NCBI GenBank assembly: GCA_965651905.1
Contig: CBFGUG010000012.1
Coordinates: forward strand, 1-64,000
Source: SZUA-265 sp965651905
GTDB taxonomy: Bacteria; Myxococcota_A; Polyangia; Polyangiales; Polyangiaceae
DNA length: 64,000 bases
Direction of reading: 5' to 3'
Below, piece by piece: positions 49,536 to 58,591 of this stretch; the first letter of the stretch is position 1, and every line of letters begins with the position of its first letter. The notes under the pieces are model-generated. The model was not told the DNA's origin. It worked only from the letters and a program-made list of their open reading frames with translations, and ran no database searches. Made by a program: the position numbers and the translations under genes.

Positions 49536-51823
49536 CAGCTCGTTTGCTCCGCAGGTGCATCTGCGATCAACGCCGCTTGCACCAACTCGTACATCCGAGC
49601 AATTAGCTTAACACACTCCGTGGCTTGTGCACTTTCGATGGTCTCGGCGCACAGTTGCAGACGGTCACACACTGCCGCCATGCGCATCGCACCGATGCTC
49701 GCCGCGCCTCCCTTGATCTTGTGAGCAAGATTCTTCACTTGGGTCAACTGACCTGCCTCGGCGAAACGGCGAAGCTCACCGATTTGGGACGGTAGCGTGC
49801 GCAAGAAGACCTCGACTACACGAGCGCTGCGCGCGTGCTCCTGCAAGAGTATCGGCAAGTCCTCTGGTGGATCCAAGAGTCGAGCGCGCGCGAGCAAGCG
49901 AGTCTCCGACGTCGACGAGCGCGGGCGTGGCGCACTCGAAGCAGGATGCGGGGAATCGGGAGTGGACAACGCTCGTGGAAACGCCGACTCACGGACGGGT
50001 ATCCAGCGAGCCAACGTGCGGTGCAGCACCTCGGGCTCGATCGGCTTGACGATGTAGTCGTCCATTCCGCAAGCGAGCACTTTCTCTCGCTCTTCTTCCA
50101 GCGCGTGAGCCGTGCAGGCGACGATTGGAGGCTTTCGCTCGCCTTCGCAGTTGGCGCGGATCGCTCTCGTCGCTTGGTAACCATCGACGTCTGGCATTTG
50201 GCAATCCATCAGCACGAGCGCATAGTCACCCGACGCGACCGCCGTCACCGCCTCTCTACCGCCACCGACGATCTCGACGTCGAGTCCGAGACTCTCCAGC
50301 ATCTCCATGGCCACGAGTTGGTTGATCTCGTTGTCGTCGACGACGAGCACTGGACGCTCGCAATGAAACCTAGCGTCCAGTGGTGGTCTCGCATCGGGGG
50401 CTTTCGCTGCGGCGCAAACACTGACCGGGACTTCAAAGGTGAACACGCTGCCGCCGCCTCGACGTTCTTCGTAGGAGATATCTCCTCCCATCAGCTCGAC
50501 CAGGCGGCGAGAGATCGCCAGCCCGAGCCCGGTCCCCTCGTGTACGCGGGCGGCGCTCTCGTCCACTTGGGAGAACGCACGGAAAAGTCGGGGTCGGGCG
50601 CTACGCGGCACACCGATGCCCGTATCTGACACTCGAACACGAAGGTGCCTGCGCGCACTCGAGGCAGCGTCGGGTTCGGCACACGAAACCTGCACGACTA
50701 CCTGACCGTGTTTGGTGAACTTGAGCGCGTTACTGAGAAGATTGCTCAGAACCTGGCGAAGTCTGTCGCCGTCGACCAAAACCGTGTTGGGGACTTCGGG
50801 CCCCACGTCACAGCGGAGTCGCAGCTGACGTTCGCTAGCCTTGGCGTCGAACAGTTGAACCGTTTGCTCGATGACGGAACGCACCTCACAGGGTTCGGGT
50901 GTGAGCTCGTAGCTCTGAGCCTCGAGCTTCGAAAAGTCCAAGATGTCGTTCACGATCTTGAGCAGCGACTTGGCCGACCCTGCAATCACGTCCACGTAGT
51001 GCCGCTGACCGCGGTCCATCTTGGTGCGCTGTAATAGGTGCACCATGCCGAGCACGCCGTTCATCGGAGTTCGGATCTCGTGGCTCATGTTGGCCAAGAA
51101 GCGACTCTTGGCACGCGTGCTGGCGAGCGCAGCAGCCGTCGTCACTTCCAGTTCGCGCACGGCGCGCTGCGTGAGCTGCAAGATGGGCACGATGTAGCGA
51201 TTCGCGAACAACAGCGCGAGTAGCAGCGCCGCAGCCGCGCCGACCAACCCCGCCAGAACCAGTCGCCGATACAGCTCCGTTCCCGCGTGCAAGCGCTGCT
51301 TCGAAACGACCAACTGCACGCGACCGACGTTCATCCCCTCCACGGAGACGGGCGCCCAACCGACGTACAGACTTGGGGTCTCACCGAGTTCCAGTGGCGG
51401 TAACCTGCTGATGTCATATTGGGGCGCATCGCCTCGCTGAAAGATCACCCGTGGCGAGCCATCGTGCGTTTTCGTTTCGAACGCGACGTAAACGATGTCG
51501 GGATCGGCCACATAACGCGCGCTGCTGTCACTGAGCTGCTTGTGGTCCTCGGTGAGCAATCCGAGATCCGCACTGTGGCTCAGTTCCCCCAAGCCACCGA
51601 GCGCCTTCCATCGAAGGTCCTGCTCGAGTGACGGGGTGAGCGTCGAAAACGCCTGACTCACGAGAAAGAAATACAGAGCCGAGAGTACGGCGACGACGAA
51701 GCTCACCAGCATCGCCAACCTCAGGCGCAAGCGAGCATCCGACAGCAGGTGTTCGTCTTGGCCCTGACCGACGAGAGCCACTGCATCGTGCGTGTCCAGT
51801 TCCGCGTCGTCTTGGTCGTGCAC
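49535..51823 (-). CDS. Hybrid histidine kinase (HisKA-HATPase-REC-Hpt)
   Basis: 762 aa, GTG start. Two membrane segments (about residues 35-57 and 180-203) flank a ~120-residue periplasmic sensor domain. HisKA carries SHEIRTPMNGVLGM (phospho-His). HATPase has LSNLLSNALKFTKHGQ (N box), VSDTGIGVP (G1) and GTGLGLAISRRLVELMGG (G2). A receiver domain follows (LVVDDNEINQ; ALVLMDCQMPDVDGYQA), and then a C-terminal Hpt (LAHKIKGGAASIGA). It is the fourth gene of the porin/PstS-like operon, which suggests it senses the ligand handled by those proteins. It feeds the single-domain regulator that overlaps its end. Confidence 0.95.
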   Translation of the reverse strand: MHDQDDAELDTHDAVALVGQGQDEHLLSDARLRLRLAMLVSFVVAVLSALYFFLVSQAFSTLTPSLEQDLRWKALGGLGELSHSADLGLLTEDHKQLSDSSARYVADPDIVYVAFETKTHDGSPRVIFQRGDAPQYDISRLPPLELGETPSLYVGWAPVSVEGMNVGRVQLVVSKQRLHAGTELYRRLVLAGLVGAAAALLLALLFANRYIVPILQLTQRAVRELEVTTAAALASTRAKSRFLANMSHEIRTPMNGVLGMVHLLQRTKMDRGQRHYVDVIAGSAKSLLKIVNDILDFSKLEAQSYELTPEPCEVRSVIEQTVQLFDAKASERQLRLRCDVGPEVPNTVLVDGDRLRQVLSNLLSNALKFTKHGQVVVQVSCAEPDAASSARRHLRVRVSDTGIGVPRSARPRLFRAFSQVDESAARVHEGTGLGLAISRRLVELMGGDISYEERRGGGSVFTFEVPVSVCAAAKAPDARPPLDARFHCERPVLVVDDNEINQLVAMEMLESLGLDVEIVGGGREAVTAVASGDYALVLMDCQMPDVDGYQATRAIRANCEGERKPPIVACTAHALEEEREKVLACGMDDYIVKPIEPEVLHRTLARWIPVRESAFPRALSTPDSPHPASSAPRPRSSTSETRLLARARLLDPPEDLPILLQEHARSARVVEVFLRTLPSQIGELRRFAEAGQLTQVKNLAHKIKGGAASIGAMRMAAVCDRLQLCAETIESAQATECVKLIARMYELVQAALIADAPAEQTS

Positions 51824-51948
51824 GTATCATCCCAAACGGACGAAACTCGCGAGCCCATTAGTCTAAACAGGCAAGCCCTTGGCGCACTGCCAGTGGCGAA
51901 CACCCGGCGACACGGACCTACACGCGTTGAAGCAATCGAAGAGTTCTC

Positions 51949-52415
51949 TCAGCGGATCGGATACTTGGGCGAGCCGTGGGGGACGCCGCTGACGCTGAGT
52001 GCGCGTACACTCCCATCCAAATCGGAGGTAGCGAGATAGCTGATGGCGCCCGGGAGTTCGGCTACGACCTTCTTGAGAAGTTCCGTGCGTGGCACGGTCC
52101 TAGGAGGTCGAACGTTACCTCGAATACGCTGATCGACCCAATATCGCGCGACCTCGTCGGGGGTCATGTCGAGCACGCGGCGGTCGAAGAGGGCTCGACA
52201 GTCTTTGGCGGGTGGTTGAACGGGATCAACTTACGTCCATGGGCGTCCTCGACGACGCCGCCGATGAAAACCCTCTCCAGCAACGCCAAGGACAGATCTC
52301 GCAGGGGGCTAGAGAGCGCGACCACTGGCACGACGACCAAATCGTCACCGCGCGCCGGGTGTGAACGCAAACTCACGGCCGCGGCCATGAACAGCATCTG
52401 CCGCCGGGTCAACAC
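51949..52415 (-). pseudogene. Small PstS-like periplasmic binding protein, frameshifted
   Basis: GTG 52415 starts a Tat-like signal (VLTRRQMLFMAAAVSLRSHP), then DDLVVVPVVALSSPLRDLSL and KLIPFNHP. The frame is lost in a CACCCGCC stretch near 52202. One extra base restores NHPAKDCRALFDRRVLDMTP, EVARYWVDQRIRGNVRPP and the C-terminal LPGAISYLATSDLDGSVRAL (ends 51949). The intact form (~155 aa) matches small phosphate-binding-like proteins that sit beside porins and sensor kinases. Frameshift or sequencing error cannot be separated. It starts 16 bp after the porin stop. Confidence 0.7.
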
Positions 52416-52431
52416 GTTCTTCGTGCGCTCC

Positions 52432-53817
52432 TCAAAACGCCCATGCCGCCTGGCCTTGCACTCCGAGGATTGGGTGCTCGAACAGCGAGCCCTCGGGGAT
52501 GTCACCGTGAAACGTCGCGGCGTTCCCCTCGAGCTTCAGCGTGACGTTGTGTGTGGGGCGCGAGTTGAGCCCGAGCCCCGTCGTGAGAATCACGTCGTTG
52601 GCTGGTGAGCGCGTCGGTTCCAGCACGTTGGACAGCGCGAAGTACTCGCCGACGAAGTAAGGCATGAGTCCCAGCCACTCGAAGCGATAACCCCCCACGG
52701 CATAGCCGCCGAAGCGGCGATTGTCTGGCTGAAATACACCTGGAGTACGCTCCGGGCGCCCATCACGAGTGAACGCTTGTTCGCCCATGATGAATTCGCC
52801 TTGGGCGTGGAGGCCGCCGAGCACGTACTTGGCATCGACGCCCCACGCTAGTTCGTCATATTGTTCCTCCACACGCTCCACGATGCGAACGCCAGCCCCG
52901 TCGAGCACGGCCGTCTCGGAGGTGTTGGTGTAGCGTCCAGCGTACGCGGACGCGCCGAACGTGAGCGTACCCACGCCGTGATGCATCGCGTGGGCTCTGA
53001 ACGTCAATGCCTTGTTTTCGTCGAGATCCGCGTAACTCTGTACGGGACCACGACCGTTGGAAACTGCCAATGCGTATCCCACGGAGACAGTGTCCGACGG
53101 ATAAGCCAACCCGTGGATCTGAATACCCGTTTGCCTCTCGGGCAGCAGCTCTAGCCCGACGACGTAAGGTCTGAACACGGGAATGATCGTCGGGGTGCCG
53201 TGGTCCTCGTTCCAGATGCCGTAAGGCGTGAGCCAACTCCCGCCCCGCACGACGAACAGCGGACTGGCGGCGTACTCGAGCCAAGCGCGTTCGATCAGGA
53301 TGCTGCCCGTGGGGCGCTGCCGCGCGGGATTCGTGTAGTCTTGGACGCTGGTGTCCGTGCGCTCTACCTCTCCGCCCACTACGCGTTTGCTGCCGTTCGG
53401 CAAGTACGCGAAGCGCACTTCGATCAGACTTTGCCAGTCCTCCCCGAGCTCACTCGCTAGGTACAAGTTCAAGTTGCCGACGGCAAACGCACTCCGCGGG
53501 TACAGCAACGTTCGGAAGGCGCTGTCCTCGTGCAGCAGATACTTGTAGACGCTGAAGTCTGCGAATCCGTACAGCCGCATGCCTGGCATCGTGCCGACGA
53601 TCGAGTCCGTCTGGCCCAGCTCGGCGTCGAGCCGCGCCAGCAGCTCTTCGGGGTCCTCTTGTACGGTTGTCGGGGCAGCCGCTGGCGCTCCAGCGTCTTG
53701 GGGTGGCTGAGCAACTGGAGCTTCCGACGCGACTGGGGCAGCTGATGGTTGCGCGCGTACTCCCGTCGCCAGCAGAGCCAAGCTGCAGGCAAGTGTCGCG
53801 ACGGACCGAACGTTCAC
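52432..53817 (-). CDS. Outer-membrane porin (OprP/OprO-like or related barrel)
   Basis: 461 aa, GTG start overlapping the upstream lipoprotein stop by 4 bp. Signal peptide VATLACSLALLATGVRAQ, then a Pro/Ala/Gln linker and a short heptad region (PEELLARLDAELGQ). The barrel starts at MRLYGFADFSVYKYLL and has regular strands (ASELGEDWQSLIEVRFAYLP; GWLTPYG-like turn region WLTPYGIWNEDHGTPTIIPV). It ends in Phe (AAWAF). Its position before a PstS-like protein and a kinase suggests import of the sensed ligand; phosphate is a guess. Confidence 0.8.
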   Translation of the reverse strand: MNVRSVATLACSLALLATGVRAQPSAAPVASEAPVAQPPQDAGAPAAAPTTVQEDPEELLARLDAELGQTDSIVGTMPGMRLYGFADFSVYKYLLHEDSAFRTLLYPRSAFAVGNLNLYLASELGEDWQSLIEVRFAYLPNGSKRVVGGEVERTDTSVQDYTNPARQRPTGSILIERAWLEYAASPLFVVRGGSWLTPYGIWNEDHGTPTIIPVFRPYVVGLELLPERQTGIQIHGLAYPSDTVSVGYALAVSNGRGPVQSYADLDENKALTFRAHAMHHGVGTLTFGASAYAGRYTNTSETAVLDGAGVRIVERVEEQYDELAWGVDAKYVLGGLHAQGEFIMGEQAFTRDGRPERTPGVFQPDNRRFGGYAVGGYRFEWLGLMPYFVGEYFALSNVLEPTRSPANDVILTTGLGLNSRPTHNVTLKLEGNAATFHGDIPEGSLFEHPILGVQGQAAWAF

Positions 53818-54479
53818 CTCGACTGCCTCTCGACGAGTTCACCCGGCGCAGGGCATTCTCCAGCATCGAGCCGTGACGCTGGGATGCACAGTGAGCGAGC
53901 CAGCACCGCAAAGTCGCAACAGGCCATGTCACCTGGGCACACCCCCGCGCGCTCTGCACAACCTTGGATCTGGCAGGTACTGGAGCTGTAGACCTCGCAA
54001 TAGGTAGCCTCGGAGTCGGCGCAATCGGCGTCCGACTCACAGCTCAGCCCCAGCCCCGCGGGCTTTGAGACACACTGCGAGGAATCGTGGACGTCACACA
54101 GCTCGTCCTCAGCGCAATCGACGGACTCGACGCAGGTGGCGGCGGGCTCGCCCGTCGGGGTGCACACCCCAGAGTCGCACTCCGCACTACCGCCCGCGTC
54201 ATCACGCCCGACACCAGCATCGGCGGGTCGCTCTTGGCATGACCCATCCGTCGCCCTGTCGAAGCCCGATTTGCAAACGCAGGCACCATCCACGGCGCGC
54301 TCGTTGCTCCCGCATCCGACGCACCTGCCCCGCTCGGCGATCTCGTCTGGTGGACAGACACATGCTCCGTCCTCGCGCTCCACGAAACCTTCTCCGCAAG
54401 GCGCTTCTGAATCCACCAAACACCCAGAAGCACCCAGCGTGAGGACGCAGAGCCACGTCGGCAGTCGATACCAACCCAC
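53814..54479 (-). CDS. Cys-rich EGF-like lipoprotein
   Basis: 221 aa, GTG start. Lipobox GASGC near residue 20. About 22 cysteines in small modules: GACVCPPDEIAERGRCVGCG, GACVCKSGF, VDCAEDELCDVHDSSQCVSK, LSCESDADCADSEATYCEVY and VCPGDMACCDF. Resembles EGF-like or myxobacterial Cys-rich repeat proteins stabilised by disulfides at the cell surface. First gene of the minus-strand operon, coupled to the porin. Confidence 0.8.
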   Translation of the reverse strand: MGWYRLPTWLCVLTLGASGCLVDSEAPCGEGFVEREDGACVCPPDEIAERGRCVGCGSNERAVDGACVCKSGFDRATDGSCQERPADAGVGRDDAGGSAECDSGVCTPTGEPAATCVESVDCAEDELCDVHDSSQCVSKPAGLGLSCESDADCADSEATYCEVYSSSTCQIQGCAERAGVCPGDMACCDFAVLARSLCIPASRLDAGECPAPGELVERQSR

Positions 54480-54568
54480 GCGGGGACAACGGCACCGAGG
54501 TTAGAGAAGTTTACGGGGCACGGGGGCCGTCATTGAGTAGGTCGGGAGTTCGACGCTCGCAGGCCGCT

Positions 54569-55891
54569 TCAGATCGGCGCCAAGCTGGCGATGAAAAAGC
54601 CATCCGTTCCGTGCACGTCCGGCAGTAGCCGAATGTGCGTCAAGCCAGTCAACACTGGGTGGTCCCAATCGAAAAGCGTGGGTCGCAACACGTCGCTCAC
54701 ACGTTCGATGACCGCCTCGCCCTCTCTCGACAGCACGCTGCAGACTACGAACAGCACTCTGCCACCTGGTCGCACGTGGTTTGCGGCGTTACGCAAAATG
54801 CTCTCGGCCAACGTCGCCAATCGCGGGACGTCCTCTGGAGTGAGGCGCAGAGCAATTTCTGGGCGACGACGTAGCGTGCCCGAACCTGTGCACGGCGCAT
54901 CGACCAACACGCGGTCGAAGTCACGAGGAACGTCGGGTTGTGCGTGTTGCCAGTCGACCGCTTTGGCGGTTGGCTGCGGCAACCCCAGCCGCTCGAACTC
55001 TCGCTGGAGCGCGTCGAGTTTACGCTCGGTCTTGTCAGTTACCCACAACGTACCGTTCGACCCGAGCTGCTCCGCGAGCAAACTGGCTTTCTGCCCGCGC
55101 CCCGCACAACAATCCAGCACGCGCTCTCCTGCGCGCGTACCGAGCGCAAGGGCGCCAAACATCGAACCTTCGTCCTGCACGACGAACTGTCCCAGCTCGT
55201 GCTCTTTCTTGCGCCGCAGATCACCTGCGCCGCGAATGCGATGCGCCTGAGGCACCAGCGTGCCTGGAGACGCCCCCTCCAACCAGGCTGGAGCTGGTTG
55301 GCCTGCACGCAATCGTATGGTCGGGGTAGGTGACCAGGCCCGTTCGTCTCCCGTGGCTGGCCCCGCTCCCAACAGTCCGAGAGTTCGTGCGGGTCCAACG
55401 GTCTCTTCCAACGCGGCCCGCAACCAAACGGGAACGCTCTGAGCGATCGCTTCCTCCAACTTGGGGTGCGGTCGTTCGCTCAGTCGACGCAGCACGGCGT
55501 TACAGAAACCCGCAACTTTCGCGCCGCGCAGTTCACGCACGGCACTCACGGCCTCCGAAATCGCGGCGTACGTGGGGACGCGTGACAAGAACGCGAGTTG
55601 ATAGACCGCAAGCAGCATGTGCAAGACCACACGCTGGTCGTTACCCGCCAAGCCGCGTTTGGCGTGTTCTCGCAGGCGGGCCTCGAGCGCACCCCGAGTT
55701 CGCAACACTCCGTAGACGAGTTCAGTTGCCAGCGCTCGATCCGCCGTGGAACTGTTCACGCGCTGTGCGCAAGCCTTGTCCAGCTCAGCAGCCGCAAAAC
55801 CTCCCCGACGATAGACGGCTTCGAGCGTTTCGACGGCGATGCGTCGCGCTTCGCTCACGTTGGACTCTTTGGGCGCCCCCACCACACTCAC
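54569..55891 (-). CDS. rsmB: 16S rRNA (cytosine-967-C5)-methyltransferase RsmB
   Basis: 440 aa, GTG start overlapping the rseP stop by 4 bp. An N-terminal NusB-like RNA-binding domain (about 15-145: RIAVETLEAVYRRGGFAAAE; LATELVYGVLRTRGALEARL) precedes the methyltransferase domain. SAM motif I is VLDCCAGRGQKASLLAE. The two catalytic cysteines are in DAPCTGSGTLRRRPE and in the VVCSVLSREGE motif. Methylates C967 of 16S rRNA. Normal length for RsmB. Confidence 0.95.
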   Translation of the reverse strand: MSVVGAPKESNVSEARRIAVETLEAVYRRGGFAAAELDKACAQRVNSSTADRALATELVYGVLRTRGALEARLREHAKRGLAGNDQRVVLHMLLAVYQLAFLSRVPTYAAISEAVSAVRELRGAKVAGFCNAVLRRLSERPHPKLEEAIAQSVPVWLRAALEETVGPARTLGLLGAGPATGDERAWSPTPTIRLRAGQPAPAWLEGASPGTLVPQAHRIRGAGDLRRKKEHELGQFVVQDEGSMFGALALGTRAGERVLDCCAGRGQKASLLAEQLGSNGTLWVTDKTERKLDALQREFERLGLPQPTAKAVDWQHAQPDVPRDFDRVLVDAPCTGSGTLRRRPEIALRLTPEDVPRLATLAESILRNAANHVRPGGRVLFVVCSVLSREGEAVIERVSDVLRPTLFDWDHPVLTGLTHIRLLPDVHGTDGFFIASLAPI

Positions 55892-57600
55892 CCAACCAGA
55901 TCCTGAACGTGACCTTCAATCACATCCCAACGCTTTTCGACGTCGTTCTTGAACGCTACCGCCATCAAGAACACGATCACCATCAGACCCAACAGGTGCG
56001 CCACCTCGCGCACTCTGAGCGGAATGGGCCTGCGCAACACGGCCTCGACCGTGAAGAACATCAGGTGCCCCCCGTCCAGCACGGGAATTGGAAGCAGGTT
56101 GAGTAACCCCAGGTTGATCGAGATCAACGCCATTACCCAAACGAAATAGTCGGGTCCCTTGCGCCCTTCGTCCCCAGCTACCTCGTAGATGGTTATCGGC
56201 CCCGACAGCGAATCGAGACTGATACGCCCTTGTGCCGCACGCACGAGCAAGATCAGAATGAAGCGCGTCACGTCGATCGTCTCTTCGACTGCCTTGGTAA
56301 AAGCGTACCTGACGGGGGTTGGGTGCCTTACGAACTCCTCTGGTGCGAGAGGGATCCAGTGCTGCATGCTGAAGCGATAGAGAGCGAAGGTTTGGCCATG
56401 CTCGTCCGTGAAGTTTTCGCGATGAATTCGAAACTCACCAGATCGCTCACGACCATCGCGCGCGCTGAGCCACTCGATTTGGTGTCGATGATCGCGGTCT
56501 TTCCAAACGCGCTCTTTGAACGTCGACCACGCAGGCAACGTTTCGTCATTGAGACGCAACAGCTTGTCGCGTTCACGCAGCCCCGCCGCGTACAACGGCG
56601 AGTCTTCGGGCAGGTCAGAGACGTATAGGTCCGCCAGCTCCATGCCCGTGCGTGAAAGCAGATCGTCGCCCGTCGTATTGGGAGTCAGGGCGACCACCCC
56701 CGCCTCGTAAACGGACATGGTCGCCAGACCACCCAACGCGTCGTTCACGGGCACTGGACGCATGTAGGTAACGGGCACGGTCTCACCGTGATTGACCGCA
56801 AGTTCTGCCTCCAAGTCCATGAAGCGCCGAACCGGCTTGCCTGCGATGTGGGTGATGACGTCGAAGGTTCTGAGGCCCGCGCGATGCGCTGGACTTCCCG
56901 GGTCGGGCACGCCGATGATCGCCGCGGGCGCGCTCGATTCGATGCCCACCGAGCCGTAGCGCTGAAAGATCCCCAGCTGGCGATGCTGCATCGGGATCAA
57001 GCCTGCATCAAAGCCCTCACTACCGAGCACCTCGTCTGCCACCATCTCGACGTCGAGGTGCTTGTTGTTGCGGAATACCTTGAACTGGATGAGCTTCGCG
57101 GGATTGCGGTTGATGATGCGCTTGACCTCGTCGAAGGTGCCGACGTCTTGCCCGTTGACGGCCATGATGCGATCACCCGGGTGGAGCACACCGTCTGCGG
57201 GATGCCCTGGGAGCACCCCACCCACGGTTGGCGGTAACGATGGCCCCGCACCCACGAAGACGGAGAAGTACAAGATGATCGGGAAGACGAGGTTCATCAC
57301 GGGGCCCGCCAACACGACGATCACGCGCTTGTACAACGCCAGAGACTCGAACGTGCGGTGGCGGTCTTCGGGTAACACGATGTCCGTCTTCGACGACTCG
57401 AGCATCTTGACGTAACCGCCGAGTGGCAGGACGCTGACGCAATATTCCGTCTCACGCCCACGCAGACGAATGAGCTTGGGTCCGAACCCGAAGCTGAAGG
57501 TCAGCACCTTCACTCCGAACAACTTGGCGAACATGAAGTGCCCCAGCTCGTGCACGAAAATCAACGTGCTGATCAGGACGATGAAGTAGACGAGGTCCAT
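55888..57600 (-). CDS. rseP: RIP metalloprotease RseP (site-2 protease)
   Basis: 570 aa, longer than E. coli RseP (450). The zinc site is in the first helix (IFVHELGHFMFAKLFGVKVL), with the FGFGPKLIRL region after it and the second metal motif NLLPIPVLDGGHLMFF near residue 520. Two PDZ domains lie between (about 130-205: HPADGVLHPGDRIMAVNGQD; about 215-290: DPGSPAHRAGLRTFDVITHI), then a third PDZ-like segment (LPEDSPLYAAGLRERDKLLR). Intramembrane cleavage of anti-sigma factors or signal-peptide remnants is the family role. Operon with rsmB. Confidence 0.95.
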   Translation of the reverse strand: MDLVYFIVLISTLIFVHELGHFMFAKLFGVKVLTFSFGFGPKLIRLRGRETEYCVSVLPLGGYVKMLESSKTDIVLPEDRHRTFESLALYKRVIVVLAGPVMNLVFPIILYFSVFVGAGPSLPPTVGGVLPGHPADGVLHPGDRIMAVNGQDVGTFDEVKRIINRNPAKLIQFKVFRNNKHLDVEMVADEVLGSEGFDAGLIPMQHRQLGIFQRYGSVGIESSAPAAIIGVPDPGSPAHRAGLRTFDVITHIAGKPVRRFMDLEAELAVNHGETVPVTYMRPVPVNDALGGLATMSVYEAGVVALTPNTTGDDLLSRTGMELADLYVSDLPEDSPLYAAGLRERDKLLRLNDETLPAWSTFKERVWKDRDHRHQIEWLSARDGRERSGEFRIHRENFTDEHGQTFALYRFSMQHWIPLAPEEFVRHPTPVRYAFTKAVEETIDVTRFILILLVRAAQGRISLDSLSGPITIYEVAGDEGRKGPDYFVWVMALISINLGLLNLLPIPVLDGGHLMFFTVEAVLRRPIPLRVREVAHLLGLMVIVFLMAVAFKNDVEKRWDVIEGHVQDLVG

Positions 57601-57828
57601 GTGCTTGCCGTGCCGCAGCGGGTGCTCAGGTCGGCGAGACTAATCGTGGCAAGCGCGCCAGCACGACAAAAGCACTTCGGTGCCCGACGGAAGGCCGGAT
57701 CGGGCGAAATTCCGCCAGTTTCCGTGCCTAAAGTCGATGGTGCGCCGGGCGGGCCGCGCTGACTCGCCGCTGTGCGGACGAACTCGGCAGAGCGCCGCAT
57801 CTCCCGCCCCCATGCGCTTGGCAGCGCG

Positions 57829-58035
57829 TCAACCGACAGACTGTAGCGACACGGGCATGAACCTGCTCCAGCAACTCGGGCAGCGCCACTCGACGAACTT
57901 GCGACCGTCTCTGCCCGAGCCATGCGTCAGTCGCCACCCGTAGCGACACGTAATCAGCGTGTAGTTCGCGGAGTTGACGGGAGTGTGCTTGCGGCAATCC
58001 GCGCACTGATGAATTCGCGACTCGGCTGTCTCCAT
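57829..58035 (-). CDS. Small zinc-ribbon-like protein
   Basis: 68 aa from ATG 58035, preceded by AAGGGG; the frame is open to 58134. It contains HQCADCRKHTPVN and, 35 residues later, WRCPSCWSRF: two CxxC knuckles typical of a zinc ribbon, plus ITCRYGWRLTHGSG between them. No family name. Alone on the minus strand. The paired cysteines argue for a real gene, but nothing else does. Confidence 0.45.
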   Translation of the reverse strand: METAESRIHQCADCRKHTPVNSANYTLITCRYGWRLTHGSGRDGRKFVEWRCPSCWSRFMPVSLQSVG

Positions 58036-58591
58036 TTCCCCTTGACCTCTTCCCATTCCTGAAACCCAACCTCGATGCTCGGTCACCTCTACGTCGAGGT
58101 ACCGAACCCCACGAATCCGAAGCGGCGACGCCACCCTCGCTCACCCACTCAGCACTGAGCCGGACCAAGCTAACCCAACACCCGGTCACCTGCAACACTC
58201 CAGGACTGACGAAACTTTCCGAAAATCACTCGAAACGCGAGACGAACACCCTCGACACGCCCGGCGCACGCAACTGAAAGGTGATCTTTTGTCTCCCGCT
58301 GTGGTGTGAGACGGGCGAGCACACGATTGGTGGTTGGAAGTGGGTGTGCCGTGCGGGCCGTGGGGCGTCCAGCTGGCCCTCGTCGTGCACCTTTCGCAGC
58401 CATCCTGAACATCCAGCTAGCGGATTAGTCTCGGTCGCAGGAGCTCTCTTTCAGGTCAGTCCCAGTAGGATTGGGCGCCACGATCCACCCCAGCTAACAC
58501 GTCTAACGCCCCGACGTTGCTCGGGAACACGCCTCGATCGCGCTCGTCGTTTGGACTCCTCGCTCGGTCGATCGAGACTACACTGGGCCGC
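58036..58591. other. Intergenic, nothing identified
   Basis: About 555 bp between the zinc-ribbon frame and the kinase start. A minus-strand frame at 58170-58412 lacks a signal, motif or ribosome site. It includes the kinase promoter region; no clear elements seen. Confidence 0.35.

Noticed and set aside
58170..58412. Minus-strand 80-codon frame upstream of the protein kinase
   Set aside because: No motif, no ribosome site and an Arg-rich shadow-like composition.
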